Shown here: in pieces, positions 43,113 to 55,640 of the stretch
Layout of the letters: every line of letters begins with the position of its first letter
How positions within the stretch are numbered: the stretch's first letter is position 1
Origin: Phylloscopus collybita
Taxonomy: Eukaryota > Chordata > Aves > Passeriformes > Phylloscopidae
Reading direction: 5' to 3'
NCBI GenBank assembly: GCA_027886175.1
Contig: JAJNNQ010000019.1
Coordinates: 16,759,501-16,823,500 of the forward strand
Length of the DNA: 64,000 bases
Translations under genes and position numbers: made by a program
Notes under the pieces: model-generated
The model's input: only the letters and a program-made list of their open reading frames with translations
What the model was told of the DNA's origin: nothing
The model's database searches: none

Positions 43113-46100
43113 CACGACTTCCCAGTTTGGTTATTTCTCTCCCAGCCTTCTGTCCAGCCCTTCAGGCCTCCCAGCAGCGGTGGTGGCCCACGTGCCGTGG
43201 TCCTGCTGGCTGTGGGGACCTCGCCAGTGACAATGCCAGAGTGTGGTGGGACGGTGTGATGAGCTGAGCTGGAGTCACCCCGGCTGCTAAATCCCCACGG
43301 TTAATCCTGGCATTGGCTGGGCTAAGCCAGCCTTGGCTCCTCCTGGGGATATTTCTTTCCCGGCTTGACCCTGCCTGGAGTTTTACCCAGCAGTGCCAAG
43401 GCCCTTTGTTTTGGTGAAATAATATTAATATGCCATGGAGAACTGCAGTGAGGCTCGTGTTGTTGGGATGAGTCTAAAATGAGCTCCCGAAGGTGAGTGG
43501 GCCCTGGGATGGCTTTCCAGCCTGGCCTCATGTTGGTACTGGATCAGTAGGAGCTGTCTGGGATGAGGGGATGTTGGATGGGCTCAGCCATGGACAGTCT
43601 ATGGGGTTGCTGCCAGTGCTTGGGGTGCTGTGCTGGGAATCATGCCAGGCAGGTGGGCTGGGAACCTCCTACCAGGCCCCCAAAGGTTCTCCAGGGTCAT
43701 CCCAGCCTGGCAAGAGGTAGATCCGGCTGGACCCAGCAGTGCTGGCTCTGCCTGGCTGGGAGGAGGTAGAGAGAGAGCCTTTGTCCCCAGCTCCAGCCAG
43801 CGTTTGGGCCAGCATCTGCTGGCCAGATGTGCACCCGGAGGAGGGGGGTGATGGCTGTGCGTGGGCTCTGTCCCTGCCCAGCAGCGACCTGCTGGGACGA
43901 AGCAGAAAGTCCTTGGGGAAAGCTGCCCCAAATGCCCTCTCCAGCAGCATTCCCCCAGCTGCTCCTGCAGCTCCGGGTGGTTTGGAGCCCAGGCACCCCG
44001 GTGACAGCAGAGCCTGAACCCAGGGCTGTGTGTGGGAATGACTGCAGCACATGGTGACAGTGATGGAGCTGGGCCAGTGTGGTGAGTGACACAGCTCAAG
44101 GCCTGCAGGGACAGACAGACCCGGGACAGACAGACCTTGGTCGTGCCCCAGCAGGGCTCTGCTCCGACCAGGGTGGCACTGGCAAGGGGCTGCTGGGAAC
44201 TGGTTCCCAACCCGGGTTGCTCACACAGCCGAAAGCACTTAGCAGGAATGTGCTGGGGGTGTTATGGGAAAAAGGAGTCTGGCTGGTTTCTTTATGACTG
44301 TGGCTAAGGGTTGGGGCTGTGTGAAGGCACAGTCCTGGCACCTGGAGGGAGCCAGCCCCTACCCCATGCTGGGAGAGTGTCCTGGGGAGCAGCACACAGA
44401 GCCCCCTCCCCAGCCCTGATCCCCTGGGGGAGCTGCTTCATCCCACCCTCAGCTGCGGTTGGGGACTGCTGGGAGTGTCACCCTGGTCTGGCTGTGTCAC
44501 CCACAACAGGGCTGTGCTTGGGGCTGTTGGCACGGAGCAATGCTTGGGGAAATGCCATTGTGGCACAGCACACCCCACTGTGCCACGCTGGCAGGGCACT
44601 GGCAGGGGAGTGACAGCAGGGACAGGGAGCTGCCAGAGAGGACACGGACATTAGCAGGGGACAAAGAGAACAGGGGCTTCCCTGTGCAAGAAAACAGGTT
44701 TGGGAGAAAAGAATCAGAGGTGGGGTTCAAACCCCACCTGTAAGTGGGATGGGGTGGTGGGGAGGTGGGGTATGGGGTGTCGGGTGCCCTCCACCACACT
44801 TCCAGCTCACCCCCGTGCTGGGCTGCATCCCTGCCTCCCAGGTGAGTGTGGAGGAGGATGGCCCTGTGCTGGCCTGGAGCCTTGCCTAACGAGCAGGACC
44901 TCAGGCATCCCCCGAGGGCGAACCCATCCCCTCCTCCATGCTCACCCTGGGTCAGGCACAGCCCCTGTGCTGGGCCGTCCCCACAGCTGCTGCTTGGGGA
45001 AGTGGCACCCGGGGCTGCTGTCCCCAGGGTGCCCGCTGGCAGCCAGGTGACACAGGGCACATGGGATGATGATAACGAGCTTGGCACGGCGCTGAGGGAC
45101 AACCCTGGGCGCTACCACAAGGGCTGGCCTTGAGTCTCTCTTAATTAACATCCTCATTAAACAGAGTTAGCAGAAGGGCAACCAAACCTGCCTGTGGCCC
45201 TAGGGCGTGCTGTCACAGAGGGCACAGCTGTGTCCTCATCCCTGCTTGGCCTTGGTGGTGTGGGAAGGTGCCAGCAAGCGATGCCAGGTGAGGCCAGACC
45301 CTGGTGCGGGGCCGGTCCAGCGGCGATGCCAGCGGTGTTTTCCATGTGGAATGGCCTGGCTTGGAGAGGATGGATTCTGGGATGAGCTGCAGCAGGAGGT
45401 GGAACCTCCACAGTGGTGCCAGGGATACATCCCATCCTGTCACAGGGGCACCCCAGCGCTTTGTGGGGTGCCCGGCTCTGCTGCGGGCTGTCACCGTTCC
45501 GTGTCCCCTGTGCCGGGTGTCCCAGCCTGGCGCGGTGGGCTGGTGGCCGCCTGGTCCCGCCGTCCCCTGGGCTGCAATTAGCAGGCTGACCCCGGGCTGA
45601 CCCGCCCCCCCGGCGTGGGGATGGGGCAGGATGCAGGAAGCGCCGAACAAAATGTGCTTCAGCTGAGCCGGATGGCGGGTTCGCCGCCAGCGCCGCCGGC
45701 CAGGCGTGACCTCCCGGCAGCAACCGAGGGGACGGGGGCTTGGCAGGGGAGCCTCGGTGCTGGGCTGGGAACCTCCATCAGCACCAGATCCTGACTGCTA
45801 GGCTGCTGCTAGAAGGGGACCCAGTTCACGCCCACCACTCTAAGGGGAGGTTGGGATGGTGGGATCTGCTCAGGTTTCCTTGGTAGGGACACGTCACGCA
45901 GCCCAGGGGGCAGCGGGGACAAACCAGCCCTGGTGCCAGGTGTTAGAGCCATCCAGCATCTCCAGCATGGCTGGGCCATTGGTGGATGCTTCCCAGCGTG
46001 TCCTGGGCTGAGCTGACGCCAGTTTGGTTGGGGTTTTGGCAGCCCCACAGCAGTTGGATGGGACTGATGCAGGTGTCCCGGGGGTCCCCAGGCATGGGCA

Positions 46101-47694
46101 GCTGTGGGGGATGCTCACTGTCACACATCTGGCTTGGCTCATGCTGGAGCCTGGGGCTGCTGGGACAACTCAGTTGGGACCATTAATCCAAATAAGCCTC
46201 CTAAGTTCTGCTCCCCACAGCTGGCCAGGTGACCTTCCCTGTGTCACACACATCATGGCAGCTTTCCAGGCCGATTTCCAGCCCAGGCTGAGATTCTTCC
46301 AAAAGGCCGTGGAGTTTTTTAATTCAGACTAAGGATGCCTTGTCTCTTTGCACATTCTCCACTGGGAGTGAGCTATGTGTTGGCTTTTTCTCCTAAAACG
46401 TTGCATGCCGGGGTGTGGGACAAGGGAGGAGGATCCCACAAGGTCTGTGGGATGCTGTGTTGTCTCTGCACCACAGCAAGACTGAAAAGGGTTTTTCTCA
46501 GCGAAAAGGACCCATGGGAGATCCTTTATCCATGACAAAAGCTTGATATCCGCATCACTTCACCTCCAGGAATTCCAGAATTCCTGACCAACCACCACAC
46601 ACTCTGATCTCCCCATGCCTGAGCTGGGGCAGGAGGATGTTTACCCAGCAGCATCCTCGGAAAGGACTCCCTAGGTGGAAGCTGACACCCGTTCCTACAT
46701 CCCACCAGCCCACCCTGGGATGAGCTGTGTCCCCAGCAAGGCAAAGCTGCAGCTGCAGCTGGCCAAGGGCCCTGGCTGGCCGCCCTGCTGCGGCTCTGCA
46801 GGAGGCTGGGGATGTCACTGCAGCCATCATAGGGTGGTTTCTGCACAGAACCTGCCCTGAGGTCCTACTGCCCTGGAGGGGGACCAGAGCACCACCAGGT
46901 CTGGCATGCTGCCTGCAGCTCCATGGTGCTGCCTTGGTTTGGGGTCTCAGGTCCCCCCCACAGAGTTGGGTGACTGACAGGGCGTGGCACGAAGCAGGAC
47001 ACCTCTTCCATCGCCAGCTCCCTCAGCCCCAGCAGAGAGCTGCAACACCCAGCACCCCAGGGCTGCAGGCAGCAAGGACCATTCAGCCTGGCTGAGCTGT
47101 GGTATTCCCCTTTTTGATCCCCACCGATGCCTGATTGCTCCTGACGAGCCCGGCGGTGCTCCCCGAGCCGGGCCCTGCTGGCTGCAGAGCCCACGCCAAG
47201 CCCCGGCAGCTCCCGCTCCATCGGGGACCGGCTGCTGTGCCAGGGCCGGTCTCAGCACTGCGTCAAGATGTTTTAAGGCCAGAGCAGTCAGGATTTGTGA
47301 AGAAATAGGTCGGCCTGTGACAGCAGGAGGAGGCTACTCGGCTCTACCGGGCAGGGGAGGCAGCGGCTGGCGCGGCGCGAGCCTTCAGCCCCTGGGTGAC
47401 GATGGGCGGGCGGCAGCGGCTGAGCAGGGCCTTAGCAGAGGTGACAGGTACCACCAGTCCAGGCTGGGGGTTTGCAGCCTGCAGCCTGCCTCGCTTCTGC
47501 CCAGCCACTGGTGCTGACAGCCCTGGTGAAGCACGGCCCCGGGGAGTTGTGTCTCCCCCACACCTGAACGCTGTTGAGGGGATGTCGTGCTCGTGGAGGT
47601 GTCCAGATGGTGACACAGGAGCTGTCCTTGTCCCTCAGCCTGTCCTGCAGCCCCCCTTGCACCTCTGAGGAAGGAAGGATGCCTTGCCCACTCC
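43113..47694. other. Intergenic stretch downstream of CXXC5
   Basis: About 4.6 kb of GC-rich DNA with no recognisable exon or interspersed repeat. A small CpG patch lies at about 45590-45730 and another at about 47130-47420; a 16-base tandem doublet ('GGGACAGACAGAC') is at about 44108-44137. Confidence 0.45.
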
Positions 47695-47979
47695 TGTTGC
47701 CATGCTTCGTGCCTGCCTGCTTTGGTTTTGGGAATTCCATTCCCAGGCACAGTCTTGATGCACAAGGTCATGTTCTGTAAACTACTGAAGTTCCCACATC
47801 TGTTCCCAGAGGAGGGGCTTCGGTGATGGTCTCTGGAAAACGACCAGTGGTTCCCAAGGGTCCCACCTCTGGGGTGGGCACATCTGTAAATGTAGAAAAA
47901 GAGTCAGGAAAATAAAGGAGGGCTCTCTTGCTTGCAAGAGCTCCATGCAGCCTCATTGATGCACTCCCTGCCTCGTTCC
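47695..47979 (+). repeat. Direct repeat, copy 1 (LTR-like; partner at 49601)
   Basis: A 285-base segment beginning TGTTGCCATG and containing an AATAAAGGAG near 47911 and 'CTTGCTTGCAAGAGC' afterward. The same segment recurs at 49601-49884 with roughly 88-90% identity by eye. A TG start with a polyadenylation signal near the 3' side resembles a retroviral-type LTR, but the end is not CA and no target-site duplication is seen. No viral gene is present between the copies. Confidence 0.75.
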
Positions 47980-49600
47980 TGCGTCCCCCACAGCGATACA
48001 CTCCTGCCTTACCTCTGAGCCTCCTGGGCTGGCTTCTCCTACAGGCCCTCTCCCTGAGCCCAAGCAAGCCTGGGGCAGGTCTGCCAGGAAGGGAGGAGCT
48101 GCTGGTCTGTGTCTTGTTGACAAACCCATGAGCCAATGAGGGATTAGAGCAGGTTCTACTAAACCCAGGATGGGTGCAGGAGCAGGGAAAGCATGGATGA
48201 GACCTCCCAAATCATTAAAATGGTCCATTTGGTCCCACCTGCTTTCTGGCTTTGCCTGTTCTCCTATTTCTGGTTGAAGAGGAACGGTGACCAGGGTGTT
48301 CCACAAGGCCACCTCCTGCCATGAGGATTCCCTGTGGACAAGAAGACAGCAGCAGAACAGCCTTCCCCTCTCATCCCTGCACTTGCCAGGTCACAGCAAC
48401 ACTTTCCCCTGGCAGAGCCCTGGGTTTCTCCAATCTCCTCACCCACCCTTGCCACTGAGGTGTCACTCTCTTGTCTGGGGTGGCTTGGGAGTGGGCAGGA
48501 GTTGATGCCAGTGCCCACCTGCCTTCTGTCCTGCAGGCTGGGGGCTGCAGCAGAGTCAGCCAAGCCCACCCCCAGGAGCCAAAGGCCGACACCTCCATCA
48601 GTACCTCCTGCCTGACCTTTACTGTCATTAATGCCTGCATTTTACCTCACGTGCTGGCCCTGTGCTTGCTGAAGCTCCACCTGCTGTGGGCCACCATACC
48701 TCCAGCAGTGGCAAGGCCATGACCCTGCCCACCTCCAGCAGAGTTCATTTTCCAGCTCTGGGAGTGCACTGGGCAGGAGACTGATGCCCGTGAAGATCCT
48801 GCACCTCTGTGTGGCAGAGCTGGGCCCAGGCAGTGAGCAGGAGTGCTTGGCACAGCTCAGCACCTCTCAGCTGTGCCCTGTCACCCCTCTGGGTGCTCAC
48901 GTGCTGGTGGCATCACTGCCACTGGCATCCTTCCACCTTGCTGTGGTGGTGGGTTTTTTGAGCTAGCTGGGTCTCACTGGCCCATAGGTGACACCTTGTC
49001 ACTGTGGACACAGGACAGGTGACCTGAGCACCAGCCAGGTGGGAGATGGAGTCTTCCCCCAGCAAGACTCTGACTCCCTGAGCAAAGGGCAGCCCTTCTC
49101 CTCGCTCCAGGTTTTTCCTGGTGCTTTTAACCTGAAGCAGGTGGGGCAAAACCAGCCTGGGCCAGATCCCACTTGTGTGCTCCCCACTCCCTGCAGTGAG
49201 GGACAGGGTGCAGGCCCTGGGCTGGCACTGAGCCCCAGCTCCTCTGCTGGGCTGGGAGGGCTCCCACCAGCAGCACAGTTTGCTGCTTTGCTGTGAGTCC
49301 TGACATTTCTCCATCGAGACAGCCACAGGGGGAGGTATAAATGGGCTTTGCTGCAAGTGTGTGTGTGTAATGGGGGCTCCATGCCCCACCAGCTCCAGCC
49401 CATGGAGTGCCTGAGCTGGCTGGTGGCCCTGTCACCTCTGCTGGAGCAGGGTTTGGCCGTGGTGCCTTCCAGAAGAAGCAGGAGTGTGGCAGGGGGGTGA
49501 TGTTGCAGGGCAGCTGAGGAGGCAGAGCCACTCCTGGCAGCTTGGGGCTGATCTGGGGGAGGGGGCCAGAGCAGGGCAAGACATGAAGGGATGGAGAGAG
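47980..49600. other. 1.6-kb segment between the direct repeats
   Basis: No reverse transcriptase, gag-like or transposase-like frame is recognisable in either strand. Nothing resembling a primer-binding site follows copy 1. Confidence 0.45.
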
Positions 49601-49884
49601 TGTTGCCATGTTCGTGCCTGCTTGTTTTGGTTTTGGGGAATTCTGTTCCCAGGCACGGTGTTGAGGCACAAGGTCATCTTCTGTAAACTACCAAAGCTCC
49701 CACATCTGTTCCCAGAGGAGGGGCTGCGGTGATGGTCTCTGGAAAATGACCAGTGGTTCCCAAGGGTCCCACCTCTGGGGTGGGCAATTTGTAAAATGTA
49801 CAAAAGGAGTCAGAAAATAAAGGAGTGGTCTCTTGCTTGCAAGAGCACCACGCAGCCTCACTGATGCACTCCCTGCCTCGTTCC
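49601..49884 (+). repeat. Direct repeat, copy 2 (LTR-like; partner at 47695)
   Basis: Begins TGTTGCCATG at exactly the same base as copy 1 and ends with the same CCTGCCTCGTTCC. Differences are scattered substitutions and small indels; the AATAAAGGAG is kept near 49817. Confidence 0.75.
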
Positions 49885-50806
49885 ATGGTGCCTAACCAGT
49901 TATAAGAGAGAACACTCTTCCTTTAGGCAGAGGAACAAGAGAAAAAGGCAGGAGAAGAGGCAGGAAATGGGGGGTGGGAAAGGGACACAGCAGAGATGGG
50001 AATCGTCGGAGAAAAGACAATCTGTTGAGTAGGAGGGATCTGGAGGTCTGGGTGCTCCCACACCCTACCAGTCCCACCATGAGATGGGCCATCAGGGAGC
50101 CACATTTAAGCCCCAAGAGGCAAGATGGGCAGCAAGTCAGAGCTGAGCCTCCAGAGCCAGCAGTGCCAAGGGCTGCAGGATGCCCACAGGCGTGCTGGGC
50201 GCTGGCCTGGGGACACTCTGCACCACCCCCGGGCCACCTCCCAGCACCGTGCTGAGCTGCCACCCCTGTGCCCACTGCTCCACTTTCTGCCGTCCCCAGA
50301 CAAAGTGACCGCTTATCCTCTTGGGTTTCAGGCTGTGTGCTCAGCCCCGCGCTCACCCCTCGGGCTGGACACGGGCGGCAGCAGGAATGCGACCAGGCAG
50401 GTTTGTGCAAACACCGGCGCTGCGTGGTCCCCCTTCGGTCTTTAGTCTGGTAAGCAAAATCGGCATCTAATCCAGATCAAACAGGACTTTAGCTCCTGTC
50501 AAAGGACTGATCCCCTGTTCTGCCCAGGCTGTGGTATTTAAAGGGACACGGCCAGGTTGAGGATAGCTGGAAACAAAGGGTTCGGGGGAATCATCATAAT
50601 AAAAATAACAACAACAAAAAAAGCTGGGAAAGATTAGTGGGGAAGAGAGACTATAATGAAATATAACTGCCAGAGAAAGCTGTGGTTAATGGAGACATCT
50701 CCCTAGAGCATGTGAAACCTCAGGTAGTGGAGGAGGAAAGAGATAAGTGAAACCACTCAGAAACCAGCAGCAAAACAAACCAGGCTGTTCCTGGATCAGG
50801 GCAAGA
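49885..50806. other. Intergenic stretch, nothing recognised
   Basis: No exon or named repeat. An A-rich patch is at about 50598-50622. Confidence 0.45.
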
Positions 50807-50994
50807 CCTCTCCTCTCCTCTCCTCTCCTCTCCTCTCCTCTCCTCTCCTCTCCTCTCCTCTCCTCTCCTCTCCTCTCCTCTCCTCTCCTCTCCTCTCCTC
50901 TCCTCTCCTCTCCTCTCCTCTCCTCTCCTCTCCTCTCCTCTCCTCTCCTCTCCTCTCCTCTCCTCTCCTCTCCTCTCCTCTCCTCTCCTCTCCC
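50807..50994 (+). repeat. (TCTCC)n pentanucleotide microsatellite, about 37 copies
   Basis: An essentially perfect polypyrimidine pentamer array of 188 bases, purine on the opposite strand. Open frames of SSPLL or GEERR repeats across it are artefacts. Confidence 0.97.
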
Positions 50995-51492
50995 AGAATA
51001 TCCCAGGATTCAGGAGCAGGATGCAATCATGGGTAATTTGTTTCTTTGCTGTCCAGGCTGTGATGGGAGCACTCTCAGGCTGGTCTGGGTGCTGGGGAGC
51101 CGTGCCAGGGGGCACCAGGATGCCTCCCCAGCCTGGCACAGCCCTGTGCCACAGCCCCAGAGAGGATTTAGCCACCCGACTTCTCCTGACCTTAATAACT
51201 GGCGCTGACTTAACCGGGAGTCTGGTGGCTAAATCCCGCGTGAGTCTGGAAGTGTAGGAGTCAGTGTCACAAGTAATTTATTCCATGCATCTCTCAGCCT
51301 CCTAAACTTGGGGAAACCAGTTCTCAACACAGATCCCAGTGCTGCCACAGATCCCTGGTGGAGCAGATCTGCAGCAGCTTTTCTTTCTCCTCTTCCCTCT
51401 TTCCCTCACAGCTGCTGGCTTGACCAGGCTGGGGAGCAAAGCCCTGCTCAGGCCCTTCTCCCAGCCCAGGAGCAGGCACCCTCTAGACCCAG
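50995..51492. other. Intergenic stretch, nothing recognised
   Basis: No exon or repeat family recognised in about 500 bases. Confidence 0.45.
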
Positions 51493-51803
51493 ACACAGAA
51501 TCACAGGGTTTCTAGGTTGGAAGAGACCTTCAAGATCATCGAGTCCAACCCATGCTCCAACACCTCAACTAGAGCATGGCACCCAGTGCCACATCCAGTC
51601 TTTGTTTAAACACATCCAGGGATGGTGACTCCACCACTTCCCCAGGCAGGCCATTCCAATACTTTATCACCCTTTCTGTGAAAAATCTTTTCCTAATATC
51701 CAACCTGTACTTTCCCTTGGCACAGCTTGAGGCTATGTCCTCTTGTTCTGTCACTTGCTGCCTGGAGAAAGAGACCAACCCCCAGCTGATACAACCACCC
51801 TTC
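51493..51803 (-). mobile_element. CR1 LINE 3' fragment, antisense
   Basis: 'ACAGAATCACAGGGTTTCTAGGTTGGAAGAGACCTTCAAGATCATCGAGTCCAACCC' opens the element; 'TCCAGGGATGGTGACTCCACCACTTCCC', 'CCCTTTCTGTGAAAAATCTTTTCCTAATATCCAACCT' and 'TGAGGCTATGTCCTCTTGTTCTGTC' are typical of a CR1 subfamily distinct from the 'CCATGGGCAGGG' type elsewhere in the window. Confidence 0.95.
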
Positions 51804-52007
51804 AGCAAAGCCTCTGCTGCCCACAGAACCTTGGAGCATCCTGGCCATGGACAAGTCCCAGGCCAGCCATGTCCAAAGTGGGGCAAGATGCCCCCAAAAT
51901 CGTGACTGGGATAGGGACAGTCCCCACAAGCAAGGTCTGGCTCACACCTGGGTGCTGCACATGGATGCTGCATCCTGGGGACCTGAGTCTTGCTCAGTGG
52001 ATGTTCA

Positions 52008-52343
52008 TTGGGGCCCCACCAGCCTCCAGCTCTTTGGCTCTGAAAAGGGCCAGAAACCTCAGAAGTTTCTGAGAAGGGCCAGAACCTCAGAAGTAGATGT
52101 TAGTCCAATGTGGCCCTTCTGCCTCACCCCAAACCTCTGCTCTGGGGTGCTGAGGTTGGAAAACCACAGGCAGCTCTTCAGCTGGGCCCTGTGGGGCTGG
52201 AGCTGGGTGAGTGTGGAGGAGTTATGCCCGTGGAAAGGGAGGGCCAGCCAGTCCTGCTCCACTGGATACAGTGTGCAGAAGCCTTTTCTGAGGTTTCTGG
52301 CCCTTTTCAGAGCCAAAGAGCTGGAGGCTGGTGGAGCCCCACT
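52008..52343. repeat. Fold-back inverted repeat, about 57-bp arms
   Basis: The left arm 52008-52064 contains 'CCACCAGCCTCCAGCTCTTT' and 'CTGAAAAGGGCCAGAAACC'; the right arm 52286-52343 is its reverse complement with one or two mismatches. The spacer is about 221 bases. Just inside the left arm the words 'AGGGCCAGAACCTCAGAAG' repeat once more in direct orientation. Confidence 0.85.
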
Positions 52344-54450
52344 GACCACAGCCCTCAGGCAGGGGTGTCCAGCCCTGGCACCCCCTCACTGCCTGGGGCT
52401 GCAGCCCCTGTGCTCAGAGCTGGTGGATTTCTCACATCCACATCCCTTACTGCGCTCTCCATCGTGACCAAACCCAGTGGCCTGGATCCTTCCCAGGCAT
52501 GACCACATGTGGGTTACTCCCTCTCCCTCAGCATCTGCTCAGACACTGCCAGCAGCCTCTGCTGTGCCATGGGGATGCCCAGGGCTGCGGGCTGTGGCAC
52601 AGGCAGGCAGCAGAGCTCTGTGGGCACACAAAGGGGTGTGGGCAGGCACCAACGGGAGGGCTGGGGCTGGAGGGAGAGTTTTCCAGCTGGGCTGGCCTCA
52701 TCCCTGCTGCCTGCATGGCTGGAGAGTTCAAGCTGGGTTACAGCCACTGCCACAGCCTGAACATCACATTCATATTCTAGTCACAGTTTTTTGGGCATCT
52801 TTGCTTTTCTTGGCAGTGTCAGAGCTCCAGGACAGCAGGGAAAAGCGGGAAATGGACCTCACTTGCCATGTCTCTGCTGCTCCAGCTGTCTCAGAGGAGT
52901 TTGCTGGTTGTCCTGAGTCATGTCTGCGCCAAGCAGAGCTGAGCTGACACCCAGCACAACCTGGGCTGGCGCAGTTGTTGCCTGGGAGCCTTTTTGTTCC
53001 TCCCACAATCAGGTCACAGCCTGTCCCATCTGGGCGAGGCGAGTGCTGTAGGCACAGGCAGGGGTGGAGGTGCCTTTGCTGCCCAGCACAGAGGCTTGTC
53101 AGCCCAGCAGCAGCTGCAGGAAGCTGGGGAACCTGCCCTGGGGCTTTCCCTCTGCAGCCCTCTTGAAGGGCAGGCATGGGGATGGCACCTTGCCCGGTGC
53201 CCAGGTGCTCCTGGGCGGGTGCCACCCAAGGCAGGTGGGACAGTTTGGGAATATGGCTGGGCAGACAGCCACGGTGGGACAGGAGCACTCTTGGGTTTGT
53301 CAGCCTTGTCCTGCTCCTTCTTAAGGCTCCTGCGGATTTCTTCAGTCCCAGTGACATTGCTTGCTTTCACTGGCTGTCCCCTGCCTCCTCCTCCAGGCGC
53401 CTCTGGAGCTCTGCTGGGAAATGAAACCCTTCTGATGGTGTGAGGTGCTGGAGGAAGCTGCTCTGTCTGCAGCATCCGTGGCATCATCACCTCTCTTTTC
53501 CCCTCAGGTGGGATCCAGGAGGCTGCACCTGCTCGGGCGAGGTGTGAGGTGGGTGAGTTCACACCAGAGTTTGAACTGTCCTGCAGGTGCAGCTTTCAAA
53601 CCTGGCAGAGAGAGATTAGGGGGAAAAAAATGGAAAAAAAAAAAAAAAAAAAAGCCAGAAAGAAGAGAAAACACAAACACGCCACCTCCATCTTGCAAAG
53701 TCCTTCACTCACATCCCCAGGACTGGGAGCAGCTCATCCCCACAGACCCTGGCTGTGTCCTTTCCCTGGGCATCAGCTGCTGGGCACAGTGATGCTCCAC
53801 CATGTCCATCCTCTGATCCCTGGGATATCCCATTTTTCCAGAGGCTGGCCAAATTCTGTGGCATTTCCAGGCTGCAAACTACTCTGCAAACAGCCATTCC
53901 CAGAGGCTGCTAATTCCCCCAAATGCACGTGCAGCTCCTTGGGAAGTGGAGCAAGGCCCAGCACAGCCATCTCATTCCTTATTCCAGGCAAGGCAGCGGG
54001 AAAGCTTCATGGTCCTGCTTGGTGGGCAAAGCTCTCTTCTCAGAAATGAGCTTTTGCTTAAATTTTGGAGAGAAAAAATGTAGTCTGACTCAGCCACAAA
54101 GCATGGAAAATTTCAAGCAGGCACTTGATGTGTGGCAAAAAGTATCCTTGGGCTGGGAGAATGAGTGGGGTTGTATTGTTTGGGTTGTTAAATCAAAAAC
54201 CCAGGGGAAAGAAATAACTTTGGGTCAACCCAAAATGAACTGTTCTAGATATTCTTTCTGAAACAAAAAAAGTGTTGCTTTGAACAGCAGGAGACCCTTG
54301 GTTTTATCCACTACTGATATAAAAGACTTTTCTAGGTGGTAAATGAAAAGTGGCTAAGTTCCTCTAATACCAGAGAAATCAAAAATAAACACTGCTCTTC
54401 CCAAGATAACAGATGCTCCTTGTCCTCTCAGATGGAGCCCAAATTCCCAA
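52344..54450. other. Intergenic stretch with an A-run
   Basis: Contains A-rich sequence at about 53621-53653 and a small inverted word TTTGGGTCAACCCAAA near 54220. No gene recognised. Confidence 0.45.
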
Positions 54451-54748
54451 ATCATAGAATCATGGAATATCCTGACCTGGAAGTAATCCGTAAGAGTCAT
54501 TGTGTCCAATTCCTGGCCCTGCAGAGGATATCCCAACAATCCCATCGTCTCTCTGAGAGCATTGACCAAGCACATCTTGAACTCTGAAGCCTCGTGGCCG
54601 TGACCACTTCCTTGGGAAACCTGTTCAGTGCCTTTGGGACAAGAACCTTTCCCAAATATCCAACCTAGCTCTCCCCTGACACAGCTCCTGCCATTCCCCC
54701 GGGTCCTACTGCTGGTCACCAGAGAGAAATAATCAGAGCCCCTCTGGA
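54451..54748 (-). mobile_element. CR1 LINE 3' fragment, antisense
   Basis: Starts 'ATCATAGAATCATGGAATATCCTGACCTGGAAG' and continues 'GACCACTTCCTTGGGAAACCTGTTCAGTGCC' and 'CCCAAATATCCAACCTAGCTCTCCCCTGACACAGCTCC', matching the CR1 3' end in reverse. It is an older, diverged copy. Confidence 0.94.
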
Positions 54749-55640
54749 ATCAGAGATTTTGGTGATGGACTATTAGTGTTAACAATTCCAGCCTGCTTGG
54801 GAAGCTGTGGATGGATCCATGTTGGGATCTGCCCTTCCGACATCAACACCCAGAGGATGCAGAGTGCTGAGCAACCTTCACTGTGTGTGCTGCCCCTGTC
54901 CTGCTGGGCTGTGCAGGGTGTGATGCCTGGCATGGCCATGGTCCCCTGACCAGGCTGGGGTTGGTAGTTCCCTCTCCTGGCTTTGCCCATGAATCCAACT
55001 CTGGAGCTGGGAAGGGGAAGCCAGGTGGATGGGATGTGCAGCGCTGGCTGTGGCCGAGGTGGGGAAGGATGCAAGACCCTCACTGGGAGAATGTCAGGGT
55101 TATGCAGTCCATGACTTTCCTGCTCGTGTCCACATTCCTGGAATGGGTCTCTCCACCATGACAAAGGCCACAGTAGAGACCTCTGCACGCCCTGTGCTTC
55201 TGCTCCTTGCTGAGGCAACCTGCAAGAGGGCAAGGAACTGGAGCAAGTCACCCCTCCAGGAGGCCACAAACACCACACTCCTCCTGGAGCAGGCTTTCCA
55301 GCCCAAACTCCGTGCCTTTTTTGAGAGGGTGTGATTCTGGGCTCCCATGGAGCTCTCATCCAGGCAGCATCTGGCTCCCTGGGGAGACAATTCTGCCCTC
55401 CACCTCCCTGTCCTTCTGGCTCAGCCTCACAGCTTGCCAGTGGGGTTTGGCCGGGGAGACACATTAGTCCTTTCAGATGCCTCCTCTCACCTTTCCTTAG
55501 GCAGTACTGAAGCACCAGAGTCTCTCGAGGTGTCCCCCTGGTTGGGACAGCCTCTCACCCCGTCCCCTGCTCGAGGGAGCTCCTGGAGCTGCCCTGCTTT
55601 GTGCTCTGCTTCCTCGGCACCGGTTATGCAAGAGGTTTTG
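54749..55640. other. Intergenic stretch, nothing recognised
   Basis: No exon or repeat family recognised. Confidence 0.45.

Noticed and set aside
47695..49884. Endogenous retrovirus
   Set aside because: No gag, pol or env-like frame is found between the repeats, and no target-site duplication or clear CA end is seen; only an LTR-like resemblance remains.
50720..51208. SSPLL and GEERR repeat 'proteins'
   Set aside because: They are translations of the (TCTCC)n array.
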